Source: Coleophoma eucalyptorum
Taxonomy: Eukaryota; Ascomycota; Leotiomycetes; Helotiales; Dermateaceae
Assembly (NCBI GenBank): GCA_026120035.1
Contig: JALRME010000025.1
Location: forward strand, 186,001 to 250,000
Reading direction: 5' to 3'
DNA: 64,000 bases
The translations under genes and the position numbers were made by a program. A model generated the notes under the pieces. The model made no database searches. It was not told the DNA's origin and saw only the letters and a program-made list of their open reading frames with translations. Below are positions 12,462-24,233 of this stretch, piece after piece (the stretch's first letter is position 1; every line of letters begins with the position of its first letter).

Positions 12462-12500
12462 CCTTTTTCTCTCTCTTTCTCTCTCTTTCTCTCTCTCTCT
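12462..12500. repeat. CT-rich homopyrimidine tract
   Basis: An unbroken C/T run made of CTCTCTTT and CTCTCT units. It is a polypurine/polypyrimidine tract of the kind that can adopt non-B structure; nothing shows that it does so here. Confidence 0.85.
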
Positions 12501-13868
12501 TGGAAGTTCAGGTCTACTACATGAACTATTCCCTCTCCTTGATGTAGGAAAGCGCCGGGTCAGACTTCATAAGGTTTACCGGAGCACTTCGTGGCACTTT
12601 TTTGAACCTTCTACTTTTTCTGTTTTTTTTCTTCTTCTTTTTCTTTTAGAATGGCACGCCAGTGAGGATCGGTAGACTCTTACTATCTGCCTATAAGAAC
12701 GTATTTTGATGTAGCCATTTCCCTTGTGTGAGTTTGATGTTAGTAGTTGTGTTTTGTGTTTAGTGGATTGCTAGGCGTTGTAAGCGTACAAGCTGGCCAG
12801 GACGGACGTTGCTTAGACGCTGCCAAATGCCGCGGTATGCCCTTAGTATGTCGCTATACACGGCAGGCCAAACAACACAAGAGAAAACGAAAAGAAACTG
12901 GCTGTAGTAAATACCTCAACCCCCCCCCCCCCGAACCCTCTCCTACTAACAGCCCCAACCTAGCCTTCAAATCCCGTACTTTTTTATCCCATCATACGTT
13001 ACCACTTTGAGATTTTCCAGAATATACAGAGGTCAATTTTAAAAACAAAACTCTACCATTGCCATCGTCTCTCTCCTCATCCAAATCGCTCGCTCAAAAA
13101 CCTCTTTCGCTTGGGTCCTTAAGCCCTAACCTAATCGCATTTTCTTTTTAGAGCCTCAAAAGAAGAAAATTTCGAATGGAAAGGCGTCAACGCGGCTCTA
13201 ACTTTCTATCTTCGGTGAGGTTTCCTGTTGTAGTCTGGGGGTACAGTGGATGGAGATGGGGATTGTGATTGTTTGATTTAAGCGAGCTGTGGGAAACGGG
13301 GGGGGGGCGTTGTGGACGGTGTCAGCAGACGGCGGCGAGAGGTATAAAATAGAGTTCTTTTAAACCTCCATTGTCTTAATTGATTTGGTTTTTATCCGGG
13401 GCAGTGAATGTTTAGATAGACTTGATTATTGATTAGATAATGTTCTAATTTGTAGAAATATTTTAAGTAAGAATGGTGGGGTTTTAATCTGACAGATTGA
13501 GTGATCAAGCCGATGGAAGGAGAGGCATAAATCTGTACAATGTGACCCTCACTAGCAGCGGCGAAGAAAGGTGAAAGGCTTAGTTTGAAAGAGAAGACTG
13601 GGGTCAGATATAACTGCGAAGGGCATTTTGTTCACACAAAGCCGTCAAAATTAAAGATAAAGCACTAAGCTGAGCTCGAAGTATAACAGGCTTCCTTTTA
13701 TGACTGTCTTCCTGATATGCAAATGCAAAAGCGTAAATACGGATGCATGATCGCGAAATGTGAATATATACAAGAATGAATGCAGATCCCCGAGTTTTTT
13801 CACCACAGGTGATGTCCTGTCCTCTTCTAGTCCTAAGCCAGCCTAAGCCCCAGTCTTGACATCAAGAT

Positions 13869-15313
13869 TTAAGCAGCACTTGGTGCGTACTTGGCCAAGA
13901 TGTCCTTGTAAGCAACATAACCCTCTCCAGTAGCAGGCTCCATGCTGGAGAAGTAGCTAGTTCCCCACCACTATTCCACCGATTAGCATATATTTCTGCA
14001 GTTACAAGGTAAAAGAAACTCACAGGTCCAGCGGCCCACCAGAGAGCACCCATCCAAACATCACTGTTTGCCTTGATGAAATCCAACATGCCAGTAACAG
14101 CAGTCTCGCAATCAGTGTTGGCACCACCAGCGAACTCACCCAAGACACCGATCTTGCCGTTTTCTCGGAGCCAGGTAGTAGCTGCGGCGAGACGCTCAGC
14201 TCCGATGGTGGTGGAAACGCAAGTGCCAGAGGTTCCGGATCCGTCAGAGTCAAGGTATTGGTGCATCTCGTAGATAACCTTATCTTCGGGGTCGGTGAGG
14301 TTACCCATGTATTCGCTGTTGCCAGAGGTGGTCCAGGTCCAGGCACCGGTGTATGACTGAATATGTTAATAGGCATTCATTGAAGATAGAGGTCAACTTA
14401 CGGTTCCCTCAACGAAGATGTATTGGGAGGTTGCTCCAACGCCACGGATACCGTCGATACAAGCTTGGTTAAGCTCAGCAACGATAGTGTTGGTTGGCAT
14501 ATCATGGTATTCGTTGTTGCAATCAAAGATGACCAAGTCGTTAGATGCGAACTCGGTAGCAACGTTACCCCAGAAAGTCTCGAAGTCAGAGGTGGACGAA
14601 ATGGTGTCACCATTGTAACGACCATAGTTGTGCATGTCGATAATAGCACTGGATCCAGCTGCTGTGACGTAGTTGACGACTGTCTTGAGATCGCCAAGGT
14701 AGGTTGTGTCCAGAGCACCGGTGATGCTGGTTGGCGAGATACGCTCCATAAGAATGGGGATACGGAAAGCGTTCATGCCCATGTCCATGAGGATTTGGAT
14801 GGCTGACGTGTTGGGCCAGGTGTAGTCGGTACCGAGAGTACCTGGGAGGACAGTCTCTCCGAACTCGGCTCCAGACTCGCTGGCTCCGAGCCAGTATATG
14901 GTTCCGTTGGTTCCTCCAGAGACCGTGATTCCTCCGCTTGAGCTGGAAGAGGTGGCAGCGGCTGCAGCGCTAGATGTAGCACTGGTAGCAACGGCAGCTG
15001 CTGAGCTAGATGTCACTGCCGCAGCTGCAACGCTGGAAGAAGCGGCAGAAGAGCTGACAGCGGCAGCAGCTGAGGAAGAAGAAGATGTAGCAGGGCTGGC
15101 AGCGGCGGCAGCGGAAGAAGTTGCAGCGACACTGGTGCTGGCAGCGGCGGCAGCTGAAGTGGCGGCAACAGCAGAAGTGGCAGCAACAGCAGAAGATGAT
15201 GGGGCTGGATCAGCATCACACTCATCGTAGTCGTAGTCAGCGCTTTGGGCTACCGGAGCCGCGAACGCAGTGGCCGTAAGACCGGCGGCCAAAAAGTAAG
15301 TAGAGAAACGCAT
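13869..15313 (-). CDS. eglB: Secreted GH5 endo-beta-1,4-glucanase with Ser/Ala-rich linker
   Basis: Hydrolyses internal beta-1,4 bonds of cellulose or related glucans outside the cell. Exons 15313-14402, 14356-14024 and 13970-13869 (introns 45 and 53 bp); product 448 aa. Signal peptide [18 protein letters not shown]; an Asp-rich stretch; then about 90 residues of Ser/Ala/Val/Thr linker in place of a recognisable carbohydrate-binding module. The catalytic domain starts near residue 120 with [13 protein letters not shown] and runs through [10 protein letters not shown], the proton-donor motif NNEYHDM (E268) and the nucleophile motif GVLGEFAGG (E378), ending WWAAGPWWG...APSAA. It closely resembles Aspergillus EglB-type GH5_5 enzymes, which also carry NEY instead of NEP. 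It is divergent from the thiolase gene. Confidence 0.95.
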
Positions 15314-16697
15314 AATGGTTTAAGGAGTGTAGTGAATGAGTGAAAGAATGACTGAAGAGTAGGAAGGAGAAGGAGACCAAATCCAGAGGGGCGAGATCAC
15401 TTCTTAAAGAAGTGGCCCAACTTTAGAGAAGCGTAATTCTAAGCTCAATCAAGCTCATACAGGGCTCTTCTATGGCACGGTGGCATGTTTCCCATACTGT
15501 GGGGAACATGAAAGCTTGATTGCCAACCGCATTCTGCTCTGCCAGCCAAGAAGGGATGAACGGAGCTTGTTGGGGCCAAACGAGACAGGGGGTCACCCCT
15601 GGGACAGGATCCAAATTGATTCGAGATCTCCGAGAAACAAGATGACTTGGCACAGGTGGCAGATGTAAATTTGAGGGTATTCTGAGATAGATTGCGGCGC
15701 TGGGGTTGGAAGGGTGTTTTCATCATCAAGCGATGTATGTGAAACATTGATTTCGCCTACGGGCTAAGCGAGGAGTGGAGGGCGAAACGCCCACCAGCCG
15801 AACGAGTACGAAGTAAAGAAATATATGGAGAGAGGAGCCGCTGTTCACTTTAATGAGAAACAGTTTGAATGGTAGTGCATTTAATACAGTTTAGGAGATG
15901 TGTGCGAGGTTAAGATGAGCTGTGCCCGTCCCCGAAATGAATCTCAGGCTCAAACAGCTGGCACTCTGGAGTAGAAGAAGGAAAGCTAATGAATTACCCC
16001 TAGCCGTGGTATAGTCGACAATGCTACAACGTGAGGCCATCGATGGCATCCCTTAGGTGACTGAGGTATTATTATGCGTGGACTTTCGCATCCAGACCGT
16101 CATCTCAGCTTGAGACGACTGCCGGCAAGCCAGGTAAGAGGCAAGATCGAAGCTTGATGGATTACTCTGCAATTGCAAATTACTCTCATTCGGCCGAGGC
16201 TGCAACTCAGTCACATGACTTCACATGGACGATGGAGGTGGTGATTATAGGGAGAAAGCCGCCAGCTGCGAGTGGATTTCCAAGACTTTGACACGAGTCA
16301 CCCGCATGGCTCCTCTTTTCAAAGGTAATCAAGCGCAGCTGACTATCATATACTATACACCACCGTCATCATTCTCACATGTTAAAAGTGTTACTTACTC
16401 GCTGAGCCCTGACCGCGTGACGAGAAAAGCGTCAACTTGCTTACCTCAGCATTTCCCCAGATCACAGAAGCATGTGAAAGGGACTTAGGGCTAGCCATAT
16501 GAGACTTAGACTCGGATGTATTCTATCTGATTGGCGCATCTCCGTGCCTCGGCCTCATGAAAGCAGACAGACCAGAATGATGCTTTGTGATTGAGTCCCT
16601 CTTCAAATACTCCAAACTCCACCTCTGTCTCTTTTCCCCATTACCCCGTATTCTTCTTCTTCTTTTGCAGATTCTTCCTATTCTATAATCAGTCATT
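15314..16697. promoter_or_regulatory. Divergent intergenic region, endoglucanase / thiolase
   Basis: A 1.4 kb region between two divergently transcribed genes that must hold both promoters. No gene is supported inside. It contains the hexamer CCTCGG in both orientations (16194-16199 as CCGAGG; 16547-16552 as CCTCGG), the core of FarA/FarB (Ctf1) fatty-acid response elements. A pyrimidine tract at about 16640-16680 precedes the thiolase start. Confidence 0.6.
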
Positions 16698-18116
16698 ATG
16701 TCTGCAGGTTGGTCTCATACACTCAAAAGCTCCAACTCAAACTAACACCATCTCTCTAGCACAGCAACGTCTTACACAAGTCTCTGGCCACTTCGGTGGC
16801 TCCAGCAACAGCAGCAATGCACGCGCCAAGCTATTGGAGAAGCACCCAGATGATGTACGTAGAGTTGCTCAAAACTGGAGCTCCTCTGTCTAACATACCC
16901 GCCCAGGTTGTTGTAACAGCTTGTCTACGAACTGCCTTCACCAAAGGTGGAAAGGGTGGCTTCAAAGACACCGCGGCACAGGATCTCCTCGTTGGCGCCT
17001 TCAAATCCCTCATCGAGCGCTCGAAGATTGACCCCGCCTTGGTGGAGGACATTGCGGTGGGATCCGTATTGGCACCAGGTGGAGGAGCTACCGAATTCCG
17101 TGCAGCAGCTCTCGTTGCAGGTTTCCCAGTGACTGCCGCAGTCAAGAGTCTGAACCGACAATGTTCTTCTGGTCTGCAGGCTTGTGTGGATATTGCAAAT
17201 GCCATCTCTTCTGGTATGATTGAGGTTGGTGTTGGTGCCGGTGTTGAGAGCATGAGTTCACAATATGGGTACGTATCTTTGCTTTCCTTCTCTGGACGCT
17301 TCTAACCATTAAATTAGACCTGGTGCCGTCACCGAGTTCTCCGACCTCCTCGAATCCCACCCTGAATCAAAGAACTGCAAGGTGCCCATGGGTGTCTTGT
17401 CTGAAAAGATGGCCAAGGACCGAAATATCCCCCGCTCGATCCAAGATGCCTTTGCAGCATCTTCTTACCAAAAGGCTCTCAAAGCACAACAAACTGGACT
17501 CTTTGATGAGGAAATTGCCCCTCTGACTGTCAAATATGAGGATCCAAAGACGGAAGAAGTCAAGGAAATTACCGTATCAAAAGACGACGGTATTCGACCA
17601 GGAATCACTGCTGAATCACTTGGCAAGATCAAGCCTGCGTTTGCCAAAGATGGCTCCATCCACGCCGGAAATGCATCCCAGATCTCCGATGGAGCTGCAG
17701 CCGTACTTTTGATGAAGCGATCCAAAGCTGAACAGCTCGGGCAGACTATCCTCGGAAAGTATGTCGCCGCGTCTGTAGCAGGTGTTGCACCACTTCTTAT
17801 GGGTATTGGTCCCTGGGCTGCCATCCCTAAGGTCTTCGAGAAGACCGGCATCAACAAGGATGATGTCGATATCTTTGAGATTAACGAGGCATTCGCATCA
17901 CAATGCTGCTGGTGCGCAAACGAGCTTGGTATTGATCCCAAGAAGATTAATCCCAAGGGCGGTGCTATTGCTTTTGGCCATCCTCTTGGCTGTACCGGTG
18001 CTAGACAGGTTAGTACTCTGCTTTATGAGCTGAGGAGGACAGGCCAGAAAGTTGGTGTTACGAGTATGTGTATCGGAACTGGTATGGGTATGGCTGCTGT
18101 TTGGGTTGCGGAATAA
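16698..18116 (+). CDS. POT1: Peroxisomal 3-ketoacyl-CoA thiolase (PTS2 type)
   Basis: Catalyses the last step of beta-oxidation, thiolytic cleavage of 3-ketoacyl-CoA to acetyl-CoA and a shortened acyl-CoA. Exons 16698-16707, 16760-16854, 16907-17268 and 17318-18116; product 421 aa. The first exon has only 10 nt, so the N-terminus MSAAQQRLTQVSGHF exists only after splicing. It contains a PTS2 peroxisomal import signal, R7-L8-x5-H14-F15. Thiolase catalytic residues are in place: C121 in NRQCSSG, H377 in FGHPLG and C407 in MCIGTGMG; INEAFASQ is also conserved. Length and motifs match fungal KAT enzymes. CCTCGG elements upstream fit fatty-acid induction. Confidence 0.97.
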
Positions 18117-19162
18117 AATCGACCTTGACGGCCGCTACTTGGGATTTATTGGTTGTAAGAATACTTTTTGGCATAGCATATTAGAAATGGAATTGGAAGC
18201 ATGATGCTCTTTTTGTGTACCAAGATCTGTGTTCACTTGCAATCGTGGATATGTACCCATTGAACGCCCTTACTTATTACACCTCTGTTGGTGACTTGAA
18301 CTTTACCTTGAAATGCCTTGAATATTCATGAAGTCACTCGGAATTTCAAACCAAGCCACTACCCGTTACCTCACTACACTGACTGCACCAACTATTCTCC
18401 ATATTTGCAATCTCAGAGTGGAAAGGGAGTTACCCTTCCAAGTCAAAATCACACGGCACGAACCCAGCCCGCACTAGAAATCTCATACTGCTTTCCGCTC
18501 TCCTTCTAAAAAATTTACTCCAAATCCTTTACAAAACTCTCATCATAATTCTAGATCTCATTCCCTTCTGGGCTGTCGAGTTTCCTAGTTTCCGTTTGCC
18601 ATATTCATGTCGAGTAGAGTTATCTATGCATCGAGCCTAGCCTGACCACGTTTCTGATCTGTGGTTTCTCTCCCGCCTCTCCTGCACAAAGAAAGTTGCC
18701 TAGCTGCAATTTTCCTGCCATCGTTCTGGACTTTGCAGAAGCGTGTACCTTTATGTTTGTGGAGATAAACGCGTTGGCCGAAAAAAGGTGGTTTAGGGAG
18801 AGGGGGGGGGGTTGGGGAAATAACCTGCAAAATGTACGAACACGTAAAAGCCACATGCAAGAAGAGGAACTTTGTCTGAGAGTTGAGAATGCAATGCGAC
18901 TGCAACCAAAATGTTCATGATATTCTTCGTCTTCCAGTTCTCTTCGTATGTACATTCTACTGGTAATATCGTAGCTCACCCCTTTCGGTACTGAGATTAG
19001 GACCCAACAAAGAAAATAGGAAGAATCAATATAAACATGACCATATAATCGCTTATGTCCAAGTGCAAAACCAAGATAATTAACAAAACTGTCTACGCAG
19101 ATTAATTCATAAAATCATCAGCATCATCAATTTGAATGCCTTTGTAGTCCGAAAGAGCAGCA
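18117..19162. other. Intergenic, convergent 3' ends
   Basis: Lies between the stop codons of the thiolase (+) and the aspartic protease (-). No gene supported; the small frames at 18620-18979 look random. It holds a G run near 18800. Confidence 0.6.
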
Positions 19163-20450
19163 CTATGAAGTCTTCTTATTCGCGAACCCAATCCTCGGCC
19201 CATTGGAATCGAAGACAACAAACTGTGACTTCAGCGCAATGTCGCCAATCAGACTAAAAGGCAAACTGCCCTGGGACTGAATTCCGCCAAAGCAAACCGT
19301 GCTGGTTACATAGCCATAATTCATATACGATCCCGGGACCGTCTGCTTTGCCGTTCCGATGTAGAAGTTGAAGTCTGGAGGGGTGATGCTGCATGGGTAG
19401 ATGTAGGCGCCGTAGTTGCTGGAGAAGGCGGCGCCTGAAAGCTGTGCGTAGTATGACGCGACAATGCTTTGCGGCAAGAGAAGGAGAGACGTCCCTGTAT
19501 CCGCTACGGCGTCGATGGTAGTTGTGTTCTTCACTCCTCTGCCGACAGAAAACCCTGATATCCCGAACTCCCAGAGACTGTACCGTGTTGTGACAGAGGT
19601 ATAGGTGATAGTACCCGTATATTGCGTGCTATCTATGTACCCGAAATTATAACTTCCGGGGGCGCCTTTTTTGAGATTCGCAGTAAACAGCGGCAACGGG
19701 AGCGAACCCTTGATGTTGTCGAAGAACGTCTTTGCCGTTGTGGGTTTGACTTGGTTGGCAGTACTAAAGGCGAGGCCCAGCAAGCCTGACAATACAGTAT
19801 CGGCCGCGAATTGTGAAGAGACTTTCTGGGCAGTCTCGACAGTTTGGGCCGGCACGTTCAAGTTGCCTACACTCACAAGATCAGTGTACACGTCCCCAGA
19901 GCTGGAACTGCCGTCGCCGTATGTGATGGCCCAGGTGGAGCCAGACACAAGTTTGGAGGTGCTGCTCTTGCTAGGTGTGTAGATCGATTTTCCAGTTGAG
20001 ACGGATGTGGAGGGCGTTTCGCTTGAGAAAACCCATCTGAATGATGGCTGTCAGTCCTGAGCTCTAAATCCCGGGAAAGAGGTGGACTTACAGATCAGAA
20101 GACCCAGTGTCGAAATCAAGAGGGAGGATTTGTGCTGGTGTTCCGATCTTGACTGAACAGATATATTCCTTGTCATAAGACGAATAGCCCGGATTCGCTG
20201 CTATTGTGTCTCTGGCGGTGATAACAGGAACATCCAAACTCGCGCCATACTTGGCCATGGCATAATTATATGCCGCGGGACCATAACTACCAATTGAGTC
20301 ATTGTAGTTGGCGTTAGGGACTTGGGCGATAGTTATCTTGGTACTATTAATACCGGGTCGGTGAGTATGGAAGTAATGTAACTTTGACGCAGTAACAAGG
20401 GAAATAAAGGGGAATAAGAGGAGCACGGCTTGGGGGACAGTGAAAGACAT
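19163..20450 (-). CDS. Secreted aspartic endopeptidase (peptidase family A1)
   Basis: A pepsin-like acid protease, probably extracellular. Exons 20450-20092 and 20036-19163 (55 bp intron); product 410 aa. The signal peptide is MSFTVPQAVLLLFPFISLVTAS. A propeptide of about 75 residues follows, ending before the mature start near VPVITARDT. Both catalytic motifs are intact: LDFDTGSSDLW (D114) and AVADTGTSLLLLP (D299). The flap Tyr is in ITYGDGS (Y159), and a Cys pair (YPCSI / STVCFGG) could form the usual C-lobe disulfide. It ends FANKKTS with no GPI signal. The profile matches fungal aspergillopepsin/penicillopepsin enzymes; the exact subclass is not resolvable from sequence alone. Confidence 0.95.
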
Positions 20451-21070
20451 AGTTCCAATGGTATAGAATCTGAATGGAAGCAGGAGTAGATCTGATGGAC
20501 CATAGAGAAAAAGTCACCGAGCTGCTGTTCATCTTTATACACATCCAGACAAACCTCGAACCCACAAGTCACCAGAACTATGATGATGGTGGTAAGCGAG
20601 GGGAGCTTCCTACTTGCAGCGTCATTATTATACGAAAAGAGCTGTTTGAGTTGTAAATGGCACAATACCCAATGATGAATGGTGAATCGTTGTTCAGGAT
20701 GTTGTCTCCGGTGCCGCGAGACATCACGTCGACGTTGAGCGAGTCGGTCCTGACCATATGCGGCAATATGGCGTCCAAAGCTGCTGAACACGGCCAAAGG
20801 GCCACGAATTGCTCAATCGTTTTCAGACACCCATGCTTCTCCTTAATAAGGGCCCAAGAAATCAGAATCCCGAGGCTCTGTTCATTAACTTAGACTCCAC
20901 AATGACAAGTAAAAGTGCAAAGAGGGAACAAGGACGAATTTTTGATTTTTCATGATCAGCATTTTACTTAGCCATTTATGTGACAAGAATGCAGCCCATG
21001 TAGCCCAGCCGTAACCGCAAATCGAAAACCCCAAACCATGCAAAACCACTTCCTCCCTTCCTGTCGTCCT
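20451..21070. other. Intergenic, 620 bp
   Basis: Promoter of the protease (left) and 3' UTR of the uS7 gene (right), both minus strand. No gene recognised; the overlapping small frames share no motif with known families. Confidence 0.6.
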
Positions 21071-21915
21071 TTATCTGTTGGACTTGGCAACACGCTCCAA
21101 CTCATCCTTCTTCTTGATGGCGTAGGAGTTGCTGCTTCCCTTTGCTGCGTTGATCAACTCTTCAGCCAAGCACTCAGCAACGGACTTGACGTTTCGGAAA
21201 GCGGCTTCACGAGCACCAATGGTAAGGAGAGCGATGGCTTGGTTGACACGGCGGAGAGGGGAAACATCGACGGCTTGACGACGGACGGTACCAGCGGATC
21301 CGATACGGGTGCTGTCTTCGCGAGGTCCGCAGTTAACGATAGCATCAACGGCAATTTGGATTGGGTTCTGGTCGGTCATGATGTGGATCTAGATCTTGTT
21401 AGTTCCTGGGTGTTTTATTTCCTGCTGGTTTCCACATACGATCTCGAAGGAGTGAGCAACAATGCGGACAGCCATGAGCTTCTTTCCGTTGTTGCGGCCG
21501 TTCATCATCAAGGAGTTGGTAAGACGCTCGATGATTGGGCATTGTGCCTTTCTGAATCGCTTTTGCGCATATCGGCCGGCAGAGTGGGAGATATAGACTG
21601 GTGCGCGGATTTGAATGTAATCGCTGATTGACCATGTTAGCCCAATTATCCCCATCGTCTAGCCCAGCTCCCTCCCAGTTTTGAGCCCAGAGTAAGAAAA
21701 ATCGGGATTTCGTACGTCAAAGAGATGTCGCGGATCTCAACATCCTCGTAGGACCACTTGTTGAACAGCTTGATGCTGCCAATCTCGGAGACGACCTCCT
21801 TGGGGAGGACTTGGTATCTTCAAATCACGTCAGCGTCCAGCCTAGCAGCGCATGTTTCAATTTATTGAACATACCCCTCGACGGCCTCAACCTCAATTTC
21901 TCCGGAGTCAGACAT
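21071..21915 (-). CDS. RPS5: 40S ribosomal protein S5 (uS7)
   Basis: A small-subunit head protein that contacts the 18S rRNA 3' domain and the E-site region. Exons 21915-21875, 21817-21716, 21623-21440 and 21388-21071 (introns 57, 92 and 51 bp); product 214 aa. Diagnostic segments: [87 protein letters not shown], and the invariant eukaryotic C-terminus [17 protein letters not shown]. Start [14 protein letters not shown] is the first ATG in frame. Its start is 266 bp from that of divergent eS25, so both probably share a promoter. Confidence 0.98.
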
Positions 21916-22181
21916 ATCGACGGTAGGGTGGAAGGTCGATAATGTTGGTGTTGTCGTGGGTTGTCGTGGACGTGATGCTCAACTTCAGATCTCAAGAATC
22001 TGTAAGTCGCAAAATTCGCGAGTGAATTGCAAAATTATGGCGCTAGGCTCAGACTAGCACCGTTGTGGAGCTAGCGAGGGCAACAACCCTCGTGTAAGCG
22101 GACTCTCTCTTGATTGAGGAACCACCGCAATTTTTCGAAAGCAACGACCAGCGATATCGACAACCAAATCAATCGTTCATC
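21916..22181. promoter_or_regulatory. Bidirectional ribosomal-protein promoter (RPS5 / RPS25)
   Basis: A 266 bp spacer separates the two divergent start codons, so one regulatory region probably serves both genes. It contains a short inverted repeat around 22074-22095 (GCGAGGG...AACCCTCG) and ACAACCC-type sequence. I cannot assign a factor from sequence alone. The 5' UTRs must also fit in this interval. Confidence 0.75.
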
Positions 22182-22753
22182 ATGGTACGAACTCCCCTCC
22201 GATGCTGAGAATATTGTTACGAATTCGTCAATGATCATGGGGAATTGCGAGTTGCGGCATTGCTGCTCATTCAGGCGATGCCCGCATCTTGACGATACCC
22301 CTCAGAAAACATCAAAAACGACGACAGGACCACGAATGGCAGGCTGATGATGATTGTAGGCACCAGCAAACACCGGCGCAAAGAAGCAAAAGAAGAAGTG
22401 GTCGAAGGGAAAGGGTATGGCACTTAAAATCGCGCGATCTGGAAGCAGTAGCTGATACCTTCTACAGTCAAGGACAAGGCCCAACACGCCGTCATCCTCG
22501 ACAAGGCCACTTCCGACAAGCTCTACAAAGATGTCCAATCTTACCGTCTCATCACAGTTGCCACCCTCGTCGACAGACTAAAGGTCAACGGTTCATTGGC
22601 ACGAAGATGTTTGGCCGATTTGGAGGAGAAGGGACAAATCAAGAAGGTTGTTGGACACAGCAAGATGCAGATCTACAGTACGTTTGACAAGCGTAAGGCT
22701 GCAAATAAAATGCTAATCCATATCCAGCTCGTGCGATCGCTGATGCGGAATAA
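22182..22753 (+). CDS. RPS25: 40S ribosomal protein S25 (eS25)
   Basis: A small-subunit protein near the E site, implicated in IRES and non-AUG initiation in other eukaryotes. Exons 22182-22184, 22360-22414, 22468-22677 and 22728-22753; product 97 aa. The first coding exon is the ATG alone, followed by a 175 bp intron. The product begins MAPANTGAKKQKKKWSKGKVKDKAQHAV and contains VQSYRLITVATLVDRLK and GSLARRCLADLEEKGQIKKV, ending MQIYTRAIADAE. The family's Lys-rich N-terminus and winged-helix core are complete. It is divergent from RPS5. Confidence 0.96.
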
Positions 22754-23398
22754 ACGATTCTCAATTATACGATGTCATGACCACTCTTCCTTCAAAATCG
22801 ACCATGGGGTAGATGTGGCAGACGAAGGGCATGGTATGGGTGCAATGGGATTTTCGGGACGTTTTTTTCGGTGTAGCATATCCAATCGAAGTGCTTCTGC
22901 AAAGACCATTTGGACTTATAGGTGAACATGTGAGAAATGTAGGGTGGCCATGGTGAAATGTGAAACCTAAACGCCAAGTACTAATGCCCAGCCTGGCTAC
23001 TGATGAATCCATGGATCATCCATTGTCCTGGTCCAGCTTAAAATTTGGTTTTCTGCCCCAGACATGTGAAGCAATATTTATTGGAGGGGAAGCATTACGT
23101 TGCGAAGGACTATCTCGGGTACCTCGTTTGATGCGGACCACTTATTTTAAGAACAGTACGAGGACCGAAGAGCGTAAAGTGAACAGATCTTCCCATCCAA
23201 CGTTCTATTAAAGGTAGCATGTCTACTCCATACCATCTCACCACTTCGTAATCCAGTGGCTGCCGTGCGACAAGGCTAACAACTGATGATCGCTTGGAGC
23301 CTCGGCTGAGATAGAAGTGTATTACTGAGATCACCACCCGCGCCACTTGCCAACACTCTCCTATCCTCATTTCTATACCAAGGAGACAATCGCCCAAG
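22754..23398. other. Intergenic, 645 bp
   Basis: 3' UTR of RPS25 and promoter of the haem-binding protein gene. No gene supported. Confidence 0.6.
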
Positions 23399-24233
23399 AT
23401 GGCCGAAGTCCGCCAAAGAAATATTGCTGCAAACGAAAGCAAGAGCACAGAAAAAGTACCAACAAAGCTCTCTGCATCCGAGCTTGCAAAAGCAGAGGAC
23501 CGCGCCCCCTTCTCCTTCCTCGAGCTTGCTCGCAGCGTCGTCTTCCTACTTCTTGCCTCCTCAGCACTCAGTTATTTCGTGACGCGCGAGTCTTTTTTTT
23601 GGAATGCTCAAAGACCCAATTTCACCCGCCTCGATGTGATAAAATCCTGGATGGTACGTTTCGCATATCTCCTTTTCACACGAGGCTACATAGAGCTACA
23701 TAGATATGGGGGTCCTAACCTGTGCTACGTAGGCCGGTCCCTTGCAATTGACAGACGCAGAGCTCAAGAACTATGATGGCTCAAATCCCGAAACTCCCGT
23801 CTACCTCGCTATTAACGGTACCATCTACGACGTCACAGCTGGGCGACGCCATTACGGACCGGGCGGCTCCTACCACTTCTTCGCCGGCGCCGATGCCTCG
23901 CGAGGCTTCGTGACAACCTGCTTTGACGTCGATATCACGCCGGATATGCGCGGCGTGGAGCAGATGTTCTTGCCACTCGACGACCCGGAGGTTGATGCCC
24001 TCTACACGAGTGGCCAGTTGAAGATCTTGAAGCAGCAGGAGAGGAAGCGCGCTGCTGCCGAGGTGGATAAGGCTTTAAGGCATTGGACCGAGTTCTTTGG
24101 AAAGAGTACCAAATATACTAAGGTCGGAACTGTGAAGAGAGAGAAGGGGTGGGAGACCAAGGGCGAGCCGCATCCAATGTGTGAGAAGGCCCAGAAGGGT
24201 AGGAAGAAGAGATCTCCTCCACCTGCTGTCTAA
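23399..24233 (+). CDS. MAPR/Dap1-like membrane haem-binding protein (cytochrome b5-like domain)
   Basis: A membrane-associated progesterone receptor family protein; relatives such as yeast Dap1 bind haem and support P450 enzymes of sterol synthesis at the ER. Exons 23399-23653 and 23733-24233 (79 bp intron); product 251 aa. A single membrane segment lies at about residues 40-60 (ARSVVFLLLASSALSYF), leaving the domain probably cytosolic. The cyt-b5-like domain follows, with LTDAELKNYDG, PVYLAINGTIYDVT and YGPGGSYHFFAGADASRGF, including the conserved tyrosines of MAPR haem pockets. The C-terminus is Lys/Arg-rich. The N-terminus is longer than in Dap1; the ATG at 23399 is preceded by AAG and is the first in frame. 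Confidence 0.92.

Larger units (their letters stand above)
10405..13868. other. 3.4 kb gene-free region with 5' leader signals and simple repeats
   Basis: No coding gene supported. On the minus strand, GTAAGT-type donors occur at 10518, 10994 and 11478 and could belong to a spliced 5' leader of the gene starting at 10404. Simple repeats include a T tract near 10822-10834, (CCCAAG)n at about 11635-11661, a CT-rich tract at 12462-12500, a C run at 12920-12932 and a G run at 13298-13307. The 126-aa frame at 11417-11797 (-) is mostly the translated CCCAAG repeat. Confidence 0.5.

Noticed and set aside
14898..15230. Plus-strand Ala/Glu-rich frame inside the endoglucanase gene
   Set aside because: Antisense shadow of the Ser/Ala linker.
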